DNA of 64,000 nt from Alphaproteobacteria bacterium UBA2966 (GTDB taxonomy: Bacteria; Pseudomonadota; Alphaproteobacteria; UBA2966), in assembly GCA_002348365.1 (NCBI GenBank), contig DEBC01000107.1, positions 12,026 to 76,025 on the forward strand, written 5' to 3'. The position numbers were made by a program, and so were the translations under genes. Below, piece by piece: positions 45,472 to 54,048 of the stretch. Within the stretch, counting starts at the first letter, position 1. Each line of letters starts with the position of its first letter. Under the pieces are notes generated by a model that saw only the letters and a program-made list of their open reading frames with translations, was not told where the DNA came from and made no database searches.

Positions 45472-45622
45472 GGACGCATCGTGACTGAGGCCCGACACAC
45501 ACACAAGCGTCCATCATGCCAGCAACGCGTGACCGGTCGAGGACGCAGTCTCCACGCCACCGATTCGGTTCCCAGGTCCTCCCAATAACGTTAACCCGCT
45601 CACTTTGGTATGCTGATAGAGT

Positions 45623-45647
45623 CCTGCCCCTTCGTCGTCGGGGCAGG
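45623..45647. other. Hairpin upstream of the exported SUOX-fold gene
   Basis: CCTGCCCC at 45623-45630 and GGGGCAGG at 45640-45647 form a perfect 8-base stem with a nine-base loop, 48 bases before the downstream ATG. No T-run follows, so it is not a terminator; a leader element or protein site is possible. Confidence 0.35.
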
Positions 45648-45694
45648 GGATCGTGGGGGGGACGGTCCCGTTTGAGTGGGAAGGTCCACGTCTG

Positions 45695-46225
45695 ATGCGT
45701 GAATCTGAAGATCAAATCTTGTCGGCGATTCGACTGTCGCTCCTCGTTCTCGCCCTTCTCGTGCCGTCCGGCACGTTCGCCGTGGGTGCAGGATCTCTCC
45801 CCAAACCCGCTGACGGCATAGTTTTGACCGTGGCCGGAAAAATCTCCAAAGCCAACAACCGTGACGAAGCCCACTTTGACCTTGCCATGCTCGAATCATT
45901 GGGCGGCGCTTCGTTGGTCACAAGAACACCCTGGACCGACGGCGAGGTGACGTTTGAAGGCGTTTGGGCCCGTGATCTTGCGGCAGCGGTTGGCGCCGAA
46001 GGCCAGACCGTCGTGGCCCTGGCACTCAATGACTTCCGGGCTGAGATTCCCGCTGAAGATCTCTCCCAACGAGATGTGCTGCTCGCCTTCAAAATGAATG
46101 GCAGATACATGCGGGTCCGTGACAAGGGTCCGATCTGGATCATCTACCCGCAATCCCGCGATGGCGATCTCCAAGACATGGAGAGGTTCTTTGCCGGATT
46201 GAAAAAAGTGGGATGGAATCAGTGA
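45695..46225 (+). CDS. Exported protein with oxidoreductase molybdopterin-binding (SUOX) fold, no cofactor cysteine
   Basis: A 176-residue protein starting at ATG 45695 with a signal peptide (about residues 10-33, LLVLALLVPSGTFAVGA). The mature part contains DGIVLTVAGKI, then VTFEGVWARDLAAAVG, ALNDFRAEIPAEDL and KGPIWIIYPQS, the elements of the small SUOX-like family. The mature protein contains no cysteine, so the molybdenum-ligating residue is absent and it is unlikely to be a redox enzyme. Relatives are often encoded with membrane sensor kinases or diguanylate cyclases, but none is adjacent. Confidence 0.75.
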   Translation: MRESEDQILSAIRLSLLVLALLVPSGTFAVGAGSLPKPADGIVLTVAGKISKANNRDEAHFDLAMLESLGGASLVTRTPWTDGEVTFEGVWARDLAAAVGAEGQTVVALALNDFRAEIPAEDLSQRDVLLAFKMNGRYMRVRDKGPIWIIYPQSRDGDLQDMERFFAGLKKVGWNQ

Positions 46226-46242
46226 CCGGGTGACAATCCCGC

Positions 46243-47085
46243 TCAGGCGGCATCTTCGAAGGCGACGAACATACGGTACAGCGTCCGCATGGCATCCGGC
46301 GGGTAATCGGGGGTCGCGCTATGCATCGTTGTCCGATTGTCGAAGAAGACGATCTGGCGATCCCGCCACTTGTGACGATATTCAAGTTCGGGCGTGAGAG
46401 CGTAGCCGAATAATTCCTCGAGCAGGGTGTCACTTTCCCGCTCGTCATAGCCGACAATCTGGACCGTGTACGCGGGGCTGACGTAGAGGCTCTTGCACCC
46501 CGTTTCCGGAATTCTGCGCACGACCGGATGCTCCACATCCGGATGTGCCGCCTTTTGATCCTCCGATAGTCCGACAATCGACGTATCTGGGGCACGTCCT
46601 CCGTACCGGTGTATCGCGGTGAGGTCCTCAATCTTTTCTTTCAGAGCCGTCGGCAGAGTCTCGTAAGCCCCGATCATGTCGGAAAATCGGGTATCACCAC
46701 CTTCGTCGGGCACTTCGACCGAATAGAGGAACGAAACATCGCAGGGATTGCGCTCGTATGTCAGGTCTGCGTGCCAGAACGAGCCCGCCGGACGACTTGT
46801 CGTTCGGGCAAGACCCGTCGCGGGATCATTTGAAATGACTGCGACTTCATGAGCGTCGGGATGATGGTATTGGCTCAGGATATGGGGGCGAAAGGTACCG
46901 AAGCGTCGGCCAAAGTCCACCAGGACTTTGATGTCGGTCGGAACATCGGAGATGACAGCGACCTGCTTCTCAATGAGGACCCGCTTGATGTGTGCAAATG
47001 TCGCTTCGTCGAGCGGTACGGTGAGATCGACGTTGCCGATCTCGACGCCAAATGACTGGCCCAATGGCGTGACCGTAACTGCCAT
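46243..47085 (-). CDS. TauD/TfdA family alpha-ketoglutarate-dependent dioxygenase
   Basis: A 280-residue non-heme iron enzyme. The facial triad is in SFWHADLTYERNPC (His-x-Asp) and NRTTMHSATPDY (second His), and the ketoglutarate-binding Arg is in RTLYRMF. The N-terminal PLGQSFGVEIGNVDL is typical of the TauD/TfdA group. Members cleave taurine, 2,4-D and similar C-H bonds; the substrate here cannot be assigned. ATG 47085 preferred to TTG 47088. It follows the methyltransferase on the same strand by 15 bases. Confidence 0.92.
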   Translation of the reverse strand: MAVTVTPLGQSFGVEIGNVDLTVPLDEATFAHIKRVLIEKQVAVISDVPTDIKVLVDFGRRFGTFRPHILSQYHHPDAHEVAVISNDPATGLARTTSRPAGSFWHADLTYERNPCDVSFLYSVEVPDEGGDTRFSDMIGAYETLPTALKEKIEDLTAIHRYGGRAPDTSIVGLSEDQKAAHPDVEHPVVRRIPETGCKSLYVSPAYTVQIVGYDERESDTLLEELFGYALTPELEYRHKWRDRQIVFFDNRTTMHSATPDYPPDAMRTLYRMFVAFEDAA

Positions 47086-47100
47086 CAACTAAATCTCACA

Positions 47101-47781
47101 TCATTCCAGCCCGTGCTGGGTGGCACTCCGCCGCCCCACGACCACGAACAACGGATCCGAAACGCCTGGATCGGGACTGAGATCCTTGACCTCCGCAGCT
47201 CCGAAACACCCAGAAGTCTCGAAGTAATGTGCGACAAGGTGGCCGTGGTCCTCATTATCCAGCATCTGCCAGATCATAACCGCTTTAGTTGGAAACAGGC
47301 GATTCGAATAGGAGACGATCATCGGCGCGCCGGCTTTGAGAACCCGGCCGACATCGCGAAAGACCTCCGCAGGTCGCACCAGGTACTGTATCGATACGGC
47401 GATCAGACAGGCGTCAAACGATTGGTCGCCGAACGGCAGCCTGGGATCTCGGTTGAGATTATGAACCACGTAGCGCGACAGCTGAGGATTCGCCTTTAGC
47501 TCGGTATGGTTCATTCCAAGCCCAACGACCTCTTCGTACGCGACCCCATTTGGCAGGTGGGACACGCAGCTCGACATGAGATCAAGAATACGGGTGCCGG
47601 GCTCCAGCATGGATGCGTAAAACCCGGAAAGCGCGTTGATGGCACCGTCATCGATGTGGGTAACCAGCCGCGGTACAGCGTAGAACATCTCGTCATCAGA
47701 TAGGTCCTGACGCCGATACAGATGCGGCGCTAAGACGGTCACAGTGCCGTCCGCGAGCACGAAAAACTGATTGTCAGACAT
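47101..47781 (-). CDS. SAM-dependent methyltransferase-like protein
   Basis: A 226-residue protein starting at ATG 47781 (MSDNQFFVLADG). The segment TRILDLMSSCVSHLP is motif I in a divergent form, VVGLGMNHTEL and LPFGDQSFDACLIAVSIQYL match motifs II and post-II of class I methyltransferases, with HNLNRDPRL between. It is 15 bases upstream of the dioxygenase gene, so the two form an operon. Substrate is unknown. Confidence 0.8.
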   Translation of the reverse strand: MSDNQFFVLADGTVTVLAPHLYRRQDLSDDEMFYAVPRLVTHIDDGAINALSGFYASMLEPGTRILDLMSSCVSHLPNGVAYEEVVGLGMNHTELKANPQLSRYVVHNLNRDPRLPFGDQSFDACLIAVSIQYLVRPAEVFRDVGRVLKAGAPMIVSYSNRLFPTKAVMIWQMLDNEDHGHLVAHYFETSGCFGAAEVKDLSPDPGVSDPLFVVVGRRSATQHGLE

Positions 47782-47925
47782 TGCCGCACCCAGCCGAAGG
47801 AATCCCTCGCGGCATGCTAGCACGGCGGCCGGTTTGCCCGATGCGACGGGTGTCTCATAATGGCGGTGAACTCCGCATGTCGTCCGCGGGGACTTTCACT
47901 GAAACACCGAAGGAAGGATGTCGAG

Positions 47926-48309
47926 ATGGACAAGCAACGCTATGAACGCGGGCTCGCGATGCGTAAGGAAGTGATGGGCGACGACTACGTCACCCGAGCC
48001 ATGGAGAACGGGGGCGATTTCGGGAAAGAGTTCCAGGAGTACGTTACAGAGATGGCATGGGGCGGTGCCTGGGGGCGCGAGAACGGGCTCTCGAAACGTG
48101 AACGCAGCATCCTCAATCTCGGCATGCTGGCGGCCATGGGCAAGAGCCCCGAATTTGCGAGCCACTTCAGAGGCGCAATGCGCAACGGGCTTTCGCTGGA
48201 CGACCTGAACGAAGTGCTGCTGCAGATCTCTCTCTACTGCGGTTTCCCCACGGGAGTGGAGAGTTTCAGAATTGCCAAGCAGGTTCTCGACGATCAGCAA
48301 TCCAGCTAG
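47926..48309 (+). CDS. Carboxymuconolactone decarboxylase family protein
   Basis: A 127-residue protein with ATG 47926 and AGGAAGG upstream. It is the CMD/AhpD fold: MDKQRYERGLAMRKEVMGDDYV, FGKEFQEYVTEMAWGGAWGRENGLSKRERSILNLGMLAAM and the C-terminal GLSLDDLNEVLLQISLYCGFPTGVESF. The residues correspond to PcaC, but no other protocatechuate-pathway gene is nearby, so the role is likely another small-molecule decarboxylase or hydratase. It is followed by an NAD-linked dehydrogenase after 10 bases. Confidence 0.85.
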   Translation: MDKQRYERGLAMRKEVMGDDYVTRAMENGGDFGKEFQEYVTEMAWGGAWGRENGLSKRERSILNLGMLAAMGKSPEFASHFRGAMRNGLSLDDLNEVLLQISLYCGFPTGVESFRIAKQVLDDQQSS

Positions 48310-48319
48310 AGGTGCGGGC

Positions 48320-49186
48320 ATGACCAAGGAAAACATCGGGTTCATCGGCATCGGTAATATGGGCGGCCCAGTTTCGAAGAACCTCGCCGCCGCGGGCTAT
48401 CACATCGTCGGCTACGACATTGCCGGGACCGCCGAGCGCGTTCCCGAAGGCGCCACGGTCGGTCGAAACGCGGGCGATGTCGCGACGCGGTCCGACATCA
48501 TCATGATGAGCCTCCCGGATGGAAATGTCGTCCAGGAGGTGACGGAAGAGATCATCGCAACCAATGACCGCCGAACGACAACTATCGTCGACATCTCCAC
48601 CAGCGGTGTGGCGGCGGCAAGAGCGGCGAGCGCCCGGTGTCACGACTCGGAGATGGAGTTCTACGATGCACCCGTATCAGGCGGCGTCCCCGGTGCCGTG
48701 GCCGGCACGATCTCCATCATGTTTGCCGGCTCGGAGGAGGCGTTCAAACGGCTCAAGCCGGTGCTGGAAACCATCGGCAAGCCCTTTCTGGTCGGAAGCG
48801 AGCCAGGCCAGGGCCAGGCGATGAAGGTCCTCAACAATTTTCTGTCTGCAACTTCAATGATTGCGACGAGCGAAGCGATTGCCTTCGGTGAGGCCGTCGG
48901 CCTCGACCTCCAACTGATTGTCGATGTCCTCAATGTGTCGTCAGGCAGAAACGACGCAACGGTGACCAAGTTCCCCACGAGCATCATTCCCAAAACTTAT
49001 GACCGGGGGTTCACGGCCAAGCTGCTGCAGAAGGATATCGATCTCTATCGAGCCGCACAGGACGATGCCGGTACCCAGAACCGGGTCAGCAAAGAGATCG
49101 TCGAGGGATTTCGCGAGTTCTACAACGCGGATCCGGACGCGGACATCACCCGCATTTATCCCTTCGTGAAGGACGGCAAGCTGTAA
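48320..49186 (+). CDS. NAD(P)-dependent beta-hydroxyacid dehydrogenase (3-hydroxyisobutyrate type)
   Basis: A 288-residue protein starting at ATG 48320 with the Rossmann loop GFIGIGNMGGPVS, the substrate motif DAPVSGG (residues 116-122) and the catalytic lysine 169 in GQAMKVLNNFL. These are the standard features of the HIBADH/tartronate semialdehyde reductase branch. It is the third member of this family in the window but the only one with the normal PVSGG motif. It lies 10 bases after a CMD family gene, forming a two-gene operon. Confidence 0.9.
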   Translation: MTKENIGFIGIGNMGGPVSKNLAAAGYHIVGYDIAGTAERVPEGATVGRNAGDVATRSDIIMMSLPDGNVVQEVTEEIIATNDRRTTTIVDISTSGVAAARAASARCHDSEMEFYDAPVSGGVPGAVAGTISIMFAGSEEAFKRLKPVLETIGKPFLVGSEPGQGQAMKVLNNFLSATSMIATSEAIAFGEAVGLDLQLIVDVLNVSSGRNDATVTKFPTSIIPKTYDRGFTAKLLQKDIDLYRAAQDDAGTQNRVSKEIVEGFREFYNADPDADITRIYPFVKDGKL

Positions 49187-49190
49187 GCCA

Positions 49191-49976
49191 CTAGATCGCC
49201 TTGTCACCCCCACCGTCGACGAACGCCATGATGCCTTGTACGTGACGCGCCACGGGTGAGACGAGAAACGCAACCAGGTTGGCAACATCTTCGGGCTCAC
49301 CGAAACGGCGCAGTCCTGAGGCTGTGATGCGCTTCTTCTCGATCTCTTCAGGGGTCGTTCCCGCCATTTGAGCCGCCTGACTCAGGTTGTCATTGAGCAG
49401 GTCGGTCTTGGTCATGCCCGGCACGACGCAGTTGACGTTCACGTCGTCTATCAGACCCTGATTGGCCAACGCCTTGGTGAAATTCATCAGCGCTGCATTG
49501 ACCGCGGAATTGACCATGAAGTCGTGGGCCGGCGCCTTTCCCCGACCGCCAGCCACGTTGATGACCGCACCGTGAGACTCCGTCAACATGGGCCAGAGCC
49601 GCTGGCATACCCGGAATGTGCCAAACAGTTTGGGCCCGAAACCCTGCTGCCAGGTCTCGTCCGTGATGTCGAGGAATCCACCGCCGACCGCCACACCGGC
49701 CGAATTCACCAGGATATCGACACGCCCGTATGCGTCAGCGGTCGCCTCTAGCACCGCATCAGCGCCCGCCGGGTCCGACATGTCGGCCGGACAAATCTCA
49801 ACCCGCCGGTTGGTGGTCGACGCAATTTCCTCTTGCGCTGCCTTCAAGTTCGCCTCGGTGGCGGACACGAGGAGGATGTCGCAGCCTTCTTCCGCGAGAC
49901 GCTGCGCGATTCCCTTGCCGATGCCGCGGCTGCCACCCGTGATGACAGCGATTTTTCCTTCCAGCCCAAGCTCCAT
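49191..49976 (-). CDS. SDR family protein lacking the catalytic Tyr-Lys
   Basis: The 261-residue protein has a normal cofactor loop TGGSRGIGKGI (residues 13-23), NSAGVA at 91-96 and the FTKALA helix. At the position of YxxxK it reads N156-S-A-V-N160, so neither tyrosine nor lysine is present, and the catalytic serine region is NVAGGRG. It is similar along its length to the gene at 61215-62003, which has the same changes. They belong to a noncanonical SDR subfamily, probably with different chemistry. ATG 49976 is preferred to TTG 49982. It ends five bases from the stop of the beta-hydroxyacid dehydrogenase gene. Confidence 0.85.
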   Translation of the reverse strand: MELGLEGKIAVITGGSRGIGKGIAQRLAEEGCDILLVSATEANLKAAQEEIASTTNRRVEICPADMSDPAGADAVLEATADAYGRVDILVNSAGVAVGGGFLDITDETWQQGFGPKLFGTFRVCQRLWPMLTESHGAVINVAGGRGKAPAHDFMVNSAVNAALMNFTKALANQGLIDDVNVNCVVPGMTKTDLLNDNLSQAAQMAGTTPEEIEKKRITASGLRRFGEPEDVANLVAFLVSPVARHVQGIMAFVDGGGDKAI

Positions 49977-50012
49977 GAGCAATCCTCACACATTGGTTTC
50001 GAACAATTGAAA

Positions 50013-50039
50013 TGGGGCCGGACTACAAGTCCGACCCCA
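50013..50039 (-). terminator. Hairpin terminator of the class III aminotransferase gene
   Basis: TGGGGCCGGACT at 50013-50024 pairs with AGTCCGACCCCA at 50028-50039; on the minus strand the mismatch becomes a G-U pair, and only a weak T-run (ATTTC) follows. It lies 33 bases beyond the aminotransferase stop. Confidence 0.5.
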
Positions 50040-50071
50040 ACTGTTTAATCGCTGAACTGAAAAGTCCCGAC

Positions 50072-51385
50072 CTAGTAGGTCTCGAGCACCTCACGCAGCA
50101 CACCCGAGATTTCGTCGATATGACCCTTTTCGGCGATGAGGGCAGGAGCGACGAGCGCGCAGTCGCCTGTCGCTTTGAGGTGAAGGCCGGCGTCGAACAG
50201 CTTCACCTGTGCATCAAATCCCCGAAGACCGGGACGCACGTCAGGCGCGAGATCGATCCCGGCCATCATCCCCTGGGCACGGATGTTGTCGACGATGGGA
50301 ATGTCCTGCAGGTCGATCATCGAATCCATGAAGTAGGGCGACATCTCCTCGCCCCGCTCGAACAGCTGATCGTCCCTGTAGATGTCGAGGGAAGCGATAC
50401 CCGCGGCACAGGCTGCGGGATGCGCGGAATAGGTGTAGCCGTGAAAGAGCTCGATCGCGTTCTCGGGCGCGGCATTGACGACGGTCTCGTAGATTTCATC
50501 GCGAACGGCAATCGCCGACATGGGCTGGGCCCCGTTGGTCAACGCCTTGGCCATGGTGATCATGTCAGGCGTCACGTCGAAGGTTTGCGCCGCGAACGCC
50601 TTACCGGTCCGCCCAAAACCGCAGATCACCTCATCGAAAACGAGCAGGATATTGTGATCGTCGCAGATTTCGCGGAGGCGGTTGAGATATCCCTTCGGCG
50701 GAACCAGCCATCCCGTTGATCCTGCAACAGGCTCGACAAAACAGGCCGCAATCGTGTCACCGCCGTAGAGTTGCACGAAGCGGAGAAGATCCTCGGCCAT
50801 CTCGGCCCCGGTCTCAGGCTGACCCTTTATATACTTGTGCTCGGGCAAGTGGGTGTGCCGCATGTGCACCACGCCGGGCAGACCAGTGCCATACACGTCA
50901 CGGTTCTTCACGAGACCCGAAAGCGCGGTGCCGCCGAAATTGACGCCGTGATACGCACGTTCGCGGGAAACAAACCTGACACGCTGGCCCTCACCCTTGG
51001 CAGATGAATAGGCGAGCGCAATCTTCATCGCGGTATCCACGGCCTCGGAGCCCGAATTCGCGAAGAACACGCGATTGAGTTCGCCAGGAGTCAATGCGGC
51101 GACGCGGGACGCAAACTCGAAAGCAATGGGGTGTCCGAGGTTAAAGCTCGTCGCGTAATCCATCTCCATGAGCTGGGTGTGGACCGCTTCGGCAATCTCC
51201 TTACGCCCATGACCTGCGGCGCAGCAGAACATTCCAGAGGCAGCATCGATGATTTTGTCACCCCTGTGGTTCCAGTAGTACATCCCCTCCGCCTTCGCCA
51301 TAAGGCGCGGCTCTTCCTTGAACTGACGGTTTACTGTGAACGGGATCCATTGGTGTTCGAGCGTGTTGGTGAGAACTTGGGCCAT
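50072..51385 (-). CDS. Class III aminotransferase (omega-amino acid:pyruvate type)
   Basis: A 437-residue PLP enzyme. The lysine lies in ITMAKALTNGAQPMSAIAV, the aspartate in LLVFDEVICGFGRTGKAF, and the substrate-side FANSGSEAVDTAMKIAL and HGYTYSAHPAACAAG segments fit the beta-alanine/omega-amino acid group. The likely reaction transfers an amino group from a terminal amine to pyruvate or a keto acid. It starts at ATG 51385 and is followed by a hairpin. It is near the AcnX and Ldh clusters but transcribed away from the second Ldh-family gene with about 200 bases between. Confidence 0.92.
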   Translation of the reverse strand: MAQVLTNTLEHQWIPFTVNRQFKEEPRLMAKAEGMYYWNHRGDKIIDAASGMFCCAAGHGRKEIAEAVHTQLMEMDYATSFNLGHPIAFEFASRVAALTPGELNRVFFANSGSEAVDTAMKIALAYSSAKGEGQRVRFVSRERAYHGVNFGGTALSGLVKNRDVYGTGLPGVVHMRHTHLPEHKYIKGQPETGAEMAEDLLRFVQLYGGDTIAACFVEPVAGSTGWLVPPKGYLNRLREICDDHNILLVFDEVICGFGRTGKAFAAQTFDVTPDMITMAKALTNGAQPMSAIAVRDEIYETVVNAAPENAIELFHGYTYSAHPAACAAGIASLDIYRDDQLFERGEEMSPYFMDSMIDLQDIPIVDNIRAQGMMAGIDLAPDVRPGLRGFDAQVKLFDAGLHLKATGDCALVAPALIAEKGHIDEISGVLREVLETY

Positions 51386-51587
51386 CGTGTCCCCCGATTG
51401 TTCTGGGTATTTGCGAAGATCTGGCGCGCCTGTGCGTCGGCGCCGACGCTACCACGGCATGCCGTTGCAAGCGAGTCGCGCGGCACCCAATCAGGGATGA
51501 TTTATTGGTGTCTGGGGGGCCTCACTCTTGACCTCATGCCGGCACTCACCGTAAGCCTAGCGCCACTCAATTTCGGCCGGAGTTCCC

Positions 51588-52670
51588 ATGAGCGATCCAG
51601 ACGTCTTTGTCGAGCCGAAGGTTCTTACTGACTTCATCCGCAAGATCTTTGCGCAAACCGGGTCCAATGAATCCGAAGCGAACGCCATTGCCACCTCACT
51701 GGTGGAAACCTCTCTCATGGGTCACGATTCGCACGGTGTGAGCATCGTGCCACGGTACGTGGATCGCGTGCTCAAGGGACTTATCGAACCGAATCAGGAC
51801 ATCACGGTGGTCAAGAATGACGGCCCGGCACTGATCATCGACGGCAATCGTGGATACGGACAAATGATCGGCCGGCGGGCCATGACCCTGGCAATCGAGA
51901 AGGCAAAATCGGACCGTCTGGTGTTGATGGGAATCCGTAACACTCACCACCTGGGACGTATCGGAGAATGGGCGGAAATGTGCGCCGACGCGGGCTTGAT
52001 CTCGATGCATTTCTCGAACGGCATCAACCGGCCCCCGGTCACGGCCCCGTTCGGCGGTGCCACAGCCCGCATGGGAACCGCGCCCTACACGGCGGCATTC
52101 CCGCGCCGGAACGCACCGCCAATCCTGATCGACATGGCCTCTAGCGTGGTGGCGATGAACAAGGTGCGGATCGCCCTCAACCGCGGCGTCCAAGTACCTG
52201 AAGGGACGATCATTGACCATGCGGGCAATCCAACGACCGACCCTTCGGACCTTTATACAGAACCTACCGGAGCGCTATTGCCGGTGGGCGGGCACAAAGG
52301 CTACGCCCTGGGCGTGGCGGTGGAGATGTTCGCCGGCGCATTGACGGGCGGCGGTGTCATGATCGAGGGGCGGGCCAGCGACGGTGCGACTATCAACGGT
52401 CTGTTCTCGGTGATCTTCGACCCGGAACTCATGATAGATCGCGCCTACTACGACGCTGAGATCGAAGCATACTATGAATACCTGAAATCGACCCCGCCTG
52501 CGCCCGGCGTCGATGCGGTGCTTGTTCCCGGTGATCCCGAACAGATCTCGCTCAAAAAGAGAATGGCCTCGGGTGTGCCCATCGACGCCACGAGTTGGGC
52601 CGAGATGTGTCAGGCGGCACGGGACGCGGGTCTCAACGACACGGAGATCCCGGCGACGAAAAGCGACTGA
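51588..52670 (+). CDS. Ldh/malate dehydrogenase family oxidoreductase (second copy)
   Basis: A 360-residue type-2 malate/L-lactate dehydrogenase-family protein, with the HDSHGVSIVPRYVDRVLKG motif, NTHHLGRIGEWAEMCADAG, ILIDMASSVVAMNKV and LLPVGGHKGYALGVAVEMF. It is a paralogue of the gene at 42253-43323. It is convergent with the YihU-like dehydrogenase (stop at 52678), seven bases apart, and divergent from the class III aminotransferase. Confidence 0.9.
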   Translation: MSDPDVFVEPKVLTDFIRKIFAQTGSNESEANAIATSLVETSLMGHDSHGVSIVPRYVDRVLKGLIEPNQDITVVKNDGPALIIDGNRGYGQMIGRRAMTLAIEKAKSDRLVLMGIRNTHHLGRIGEWAEMCADAGLISMHFSNGINRPPVTAPFGGATARMGTAPYTAAFPRRNAPPILIDMASSVVAMNKVRIALNRGVQVPEGTIIDHAGNPTTDPSDLYTEPTGALLPVGGHKGYALGVAVEMFAGALTGGGVMIEGRASDGATINGLFSVIFDPELMIDRAYYDAEIEAYYEYLKSTPPAPGVDAVLVPGDPEQISLKKRMASGVPIDATSWAEMCQAARDAGLNDTEIPATKSD

Positions 52671-52677
52671 CGTCGCG

Positions 52678-53586
52678 CTACCCTTTCTCTGCGCCGGGCG
52701 GCGGCAGCGGAACCCCGGCTGCTTCGCAGGCAGCAGCGAAGGTCGCTGAGAAATCCTTGTCTCCATATCCGCGTTCCATCATGGACGCGAAGGCGTCCTT
52801 CATGGCATCGCCGATATCGAGTGGCGCCCCCACGCTCTCTGCAAGCTGCAGCGCCAGATTCAGATCCTTGTTTTGCAGGGCGATCGAGAATCCCGGCGTA
52901 TCATCGCCCTTGAGGATCTTGTCCGGCCAGGTAATCAACAGGTGACCCGTCCGGGCCGCTGTCCCGGTGAGGACCTCGTAGACCTTGTCGAAGGGCAGCC
53001 CGAGCTTGAGTGCGAAGGCGACCGCCTCGGCCGACGCCTCGCTGGTGAATGCGGCCAGCAGGTTGTTGATCAGCTTCATACGGATACCCTGACCGGGCAG
53101 CCCGATGTGAACGATGGCGTTGCCCATGATTTCGAGCAGTGGACGGACACGGGCCATACTCTCGTCCGTGGCGCCGACCATGAACATCAACTCACCGCGC
53201 TCGGCATGGACCTGCTGTCTACCGACCCCGGCGTCCACAAATCCCATGCCCTTCTCGGCCAGACCCGCGGCGACCTTGTCGGTACTCTCGGGATAAATTG
53301 TGCTCGTATCCACTACGATCATGCCTTCACGACCGTTTTCGGCGATCCCGCCCGGACCGAGAACGACTTCCTCGACCTCCGGTGAGTTGGGCAGCATGGT
53401 GAAGATGATGTCACTGGCCTCGGCGACTTCCGCGACAGAACCGGCCGCCGTGGCGCCAAGTTCGACCACGGGCTTGGTCGCGTCCGCGACGACGTCGTTG
53501 ACGGTCAGCGGATAGCCGGCTTTCGCGATATTGGAGGCCATGGGCCGTCCCATCGCGCCGATACCGATGAATCCAATTCGTTCCAT
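52678..53586 (-). CDS. NAD(P)-dependent dehydrogenase, YihU-like substrate motif
   Basis: A 302-residue beta-hydroxyacid dehydrogenase, start ATG 53586 preceded by GGAGG (TTG 53598 is the alternative). Rossmann GFIGIGAMGRPM. At the DxPVSGG position it reads DAGVGRQQVHAERG with Arg123, followed by GQGIRMKLINN with Lys171 and Asn174. As I recall, sulfolactaldehyde reductase YihU uses Arg123 and Asn174, with Ser178, for the sulfonate; here residue 178 is Ala. It is the last gene of the aconitase X operon (80 bases after the small protein). It is expected to oxidise or reduce a hydroxyacid or aldehyde bearing an anionic group. Confidence 0.88.
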   Translation of the reverse strand: MERIGFIGIGAMGRPMASNIAKAGYPLTVNDVVADATKPVVELGATAAGSVAEVAEASDIIFTMLPNSPEVEEVVLGPGGIAENGREGMIVVDTSTIYPESTDKVAAGLAEKGMGFVDAGVGRQQVHAERGELMFMVGATDESMARVRPLLEIMGNAIVHIGLPGQGIRMKLINNLLAAFTSEASAEAVAFALKLGLPFDKVYEVLTGTAARTGHLLITWPDKILKGDDTPGFSIALQNKDLNLALQLAESVGAPLDIGDAMKDAFASMMERGYGDKDFSATFAAACEAAGVPLPPPGAEKG

Positions 53587-53666
53587 AGTTGCCTCCAATA
53601 ATTTGCCTCGGCCGCACGAATGCCCGGCAGCGAAATTCAGGTTGAGTGGTTCGACCGGGTCGGCCG

Positions 53667-54047
53667 CTATGGTGCCGGGATCGGCTCCGCAGCGAGGGCC
53701 AGTTCCTTCGACCGATTCAGCAGTTCACGCGCCCGATCCGCGGCCTTGTCACCGCCCGCCACGTTGCCGCGCACGTACATCGGCCTGATTCTCTCGATCT
53801 CGTCCAACGCCTGCAGAAGCTCCTCGGCGACGATGCCGAACTTCTGCAATTCATTGCCACTGAGAAAGTAGGTGTGCTGCACGTCATCGGCCCCTTCTGT
53901 GACGCCAAACTCGTGCAACGCGTAGTTGACCCAGTGCGTCGTAGCCAGCATGGCGCCCTCGATGGTCATCTCGTAGTCCTCGGGGCCGAGCTTTTCCATC
54001 GTGCCCATAATGCGTTCGGCGAATGCCTTGTGCCCTGCGCTGTCCAT
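53667..54047 (-). CDS. Small helical protein of the aconitase X operon (copy B)
   Basis: A 126-residue protein with start ATG 54047, one base after the TGA of the upstream small-protein gene (TGACATG). It is all-helical by composition, has no signal peptide and no cysteine, and resembles the preceding protein: EDYEMTIEGAML...NYALHEFGVTE aligns with EDFEIWFWTTMN...NAALHATGITE, and the tail DEIERIRPMYVRG with DVIEEWRDPCVRDG. The two likely form a heterodimer or subunits of the AcnX complex. I recognise no family; a small helical-bundle (HEPN-like) domain is possible. Confidence 0.72.
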   Translation of the reverse strand: MDSAGHKAFAERIMGTMEKLGPEDYEMTIEGAMLATTHWVNYALHEFGVTEGADDVQHTYFLSGNELQKFGIVAEELLQALDEIERIRPMYVRGNVAGGDKAADRARELLNRSKELALAAEPIPAP

Positions 54048-54048
54048 G

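Noticed and set aside
51525..51560. TTGACC in the gap upstream of the second Ldh gene as a -35 box
   Set aside because: No AT-rich -10 follows at the right distance in this GC-rich gap.
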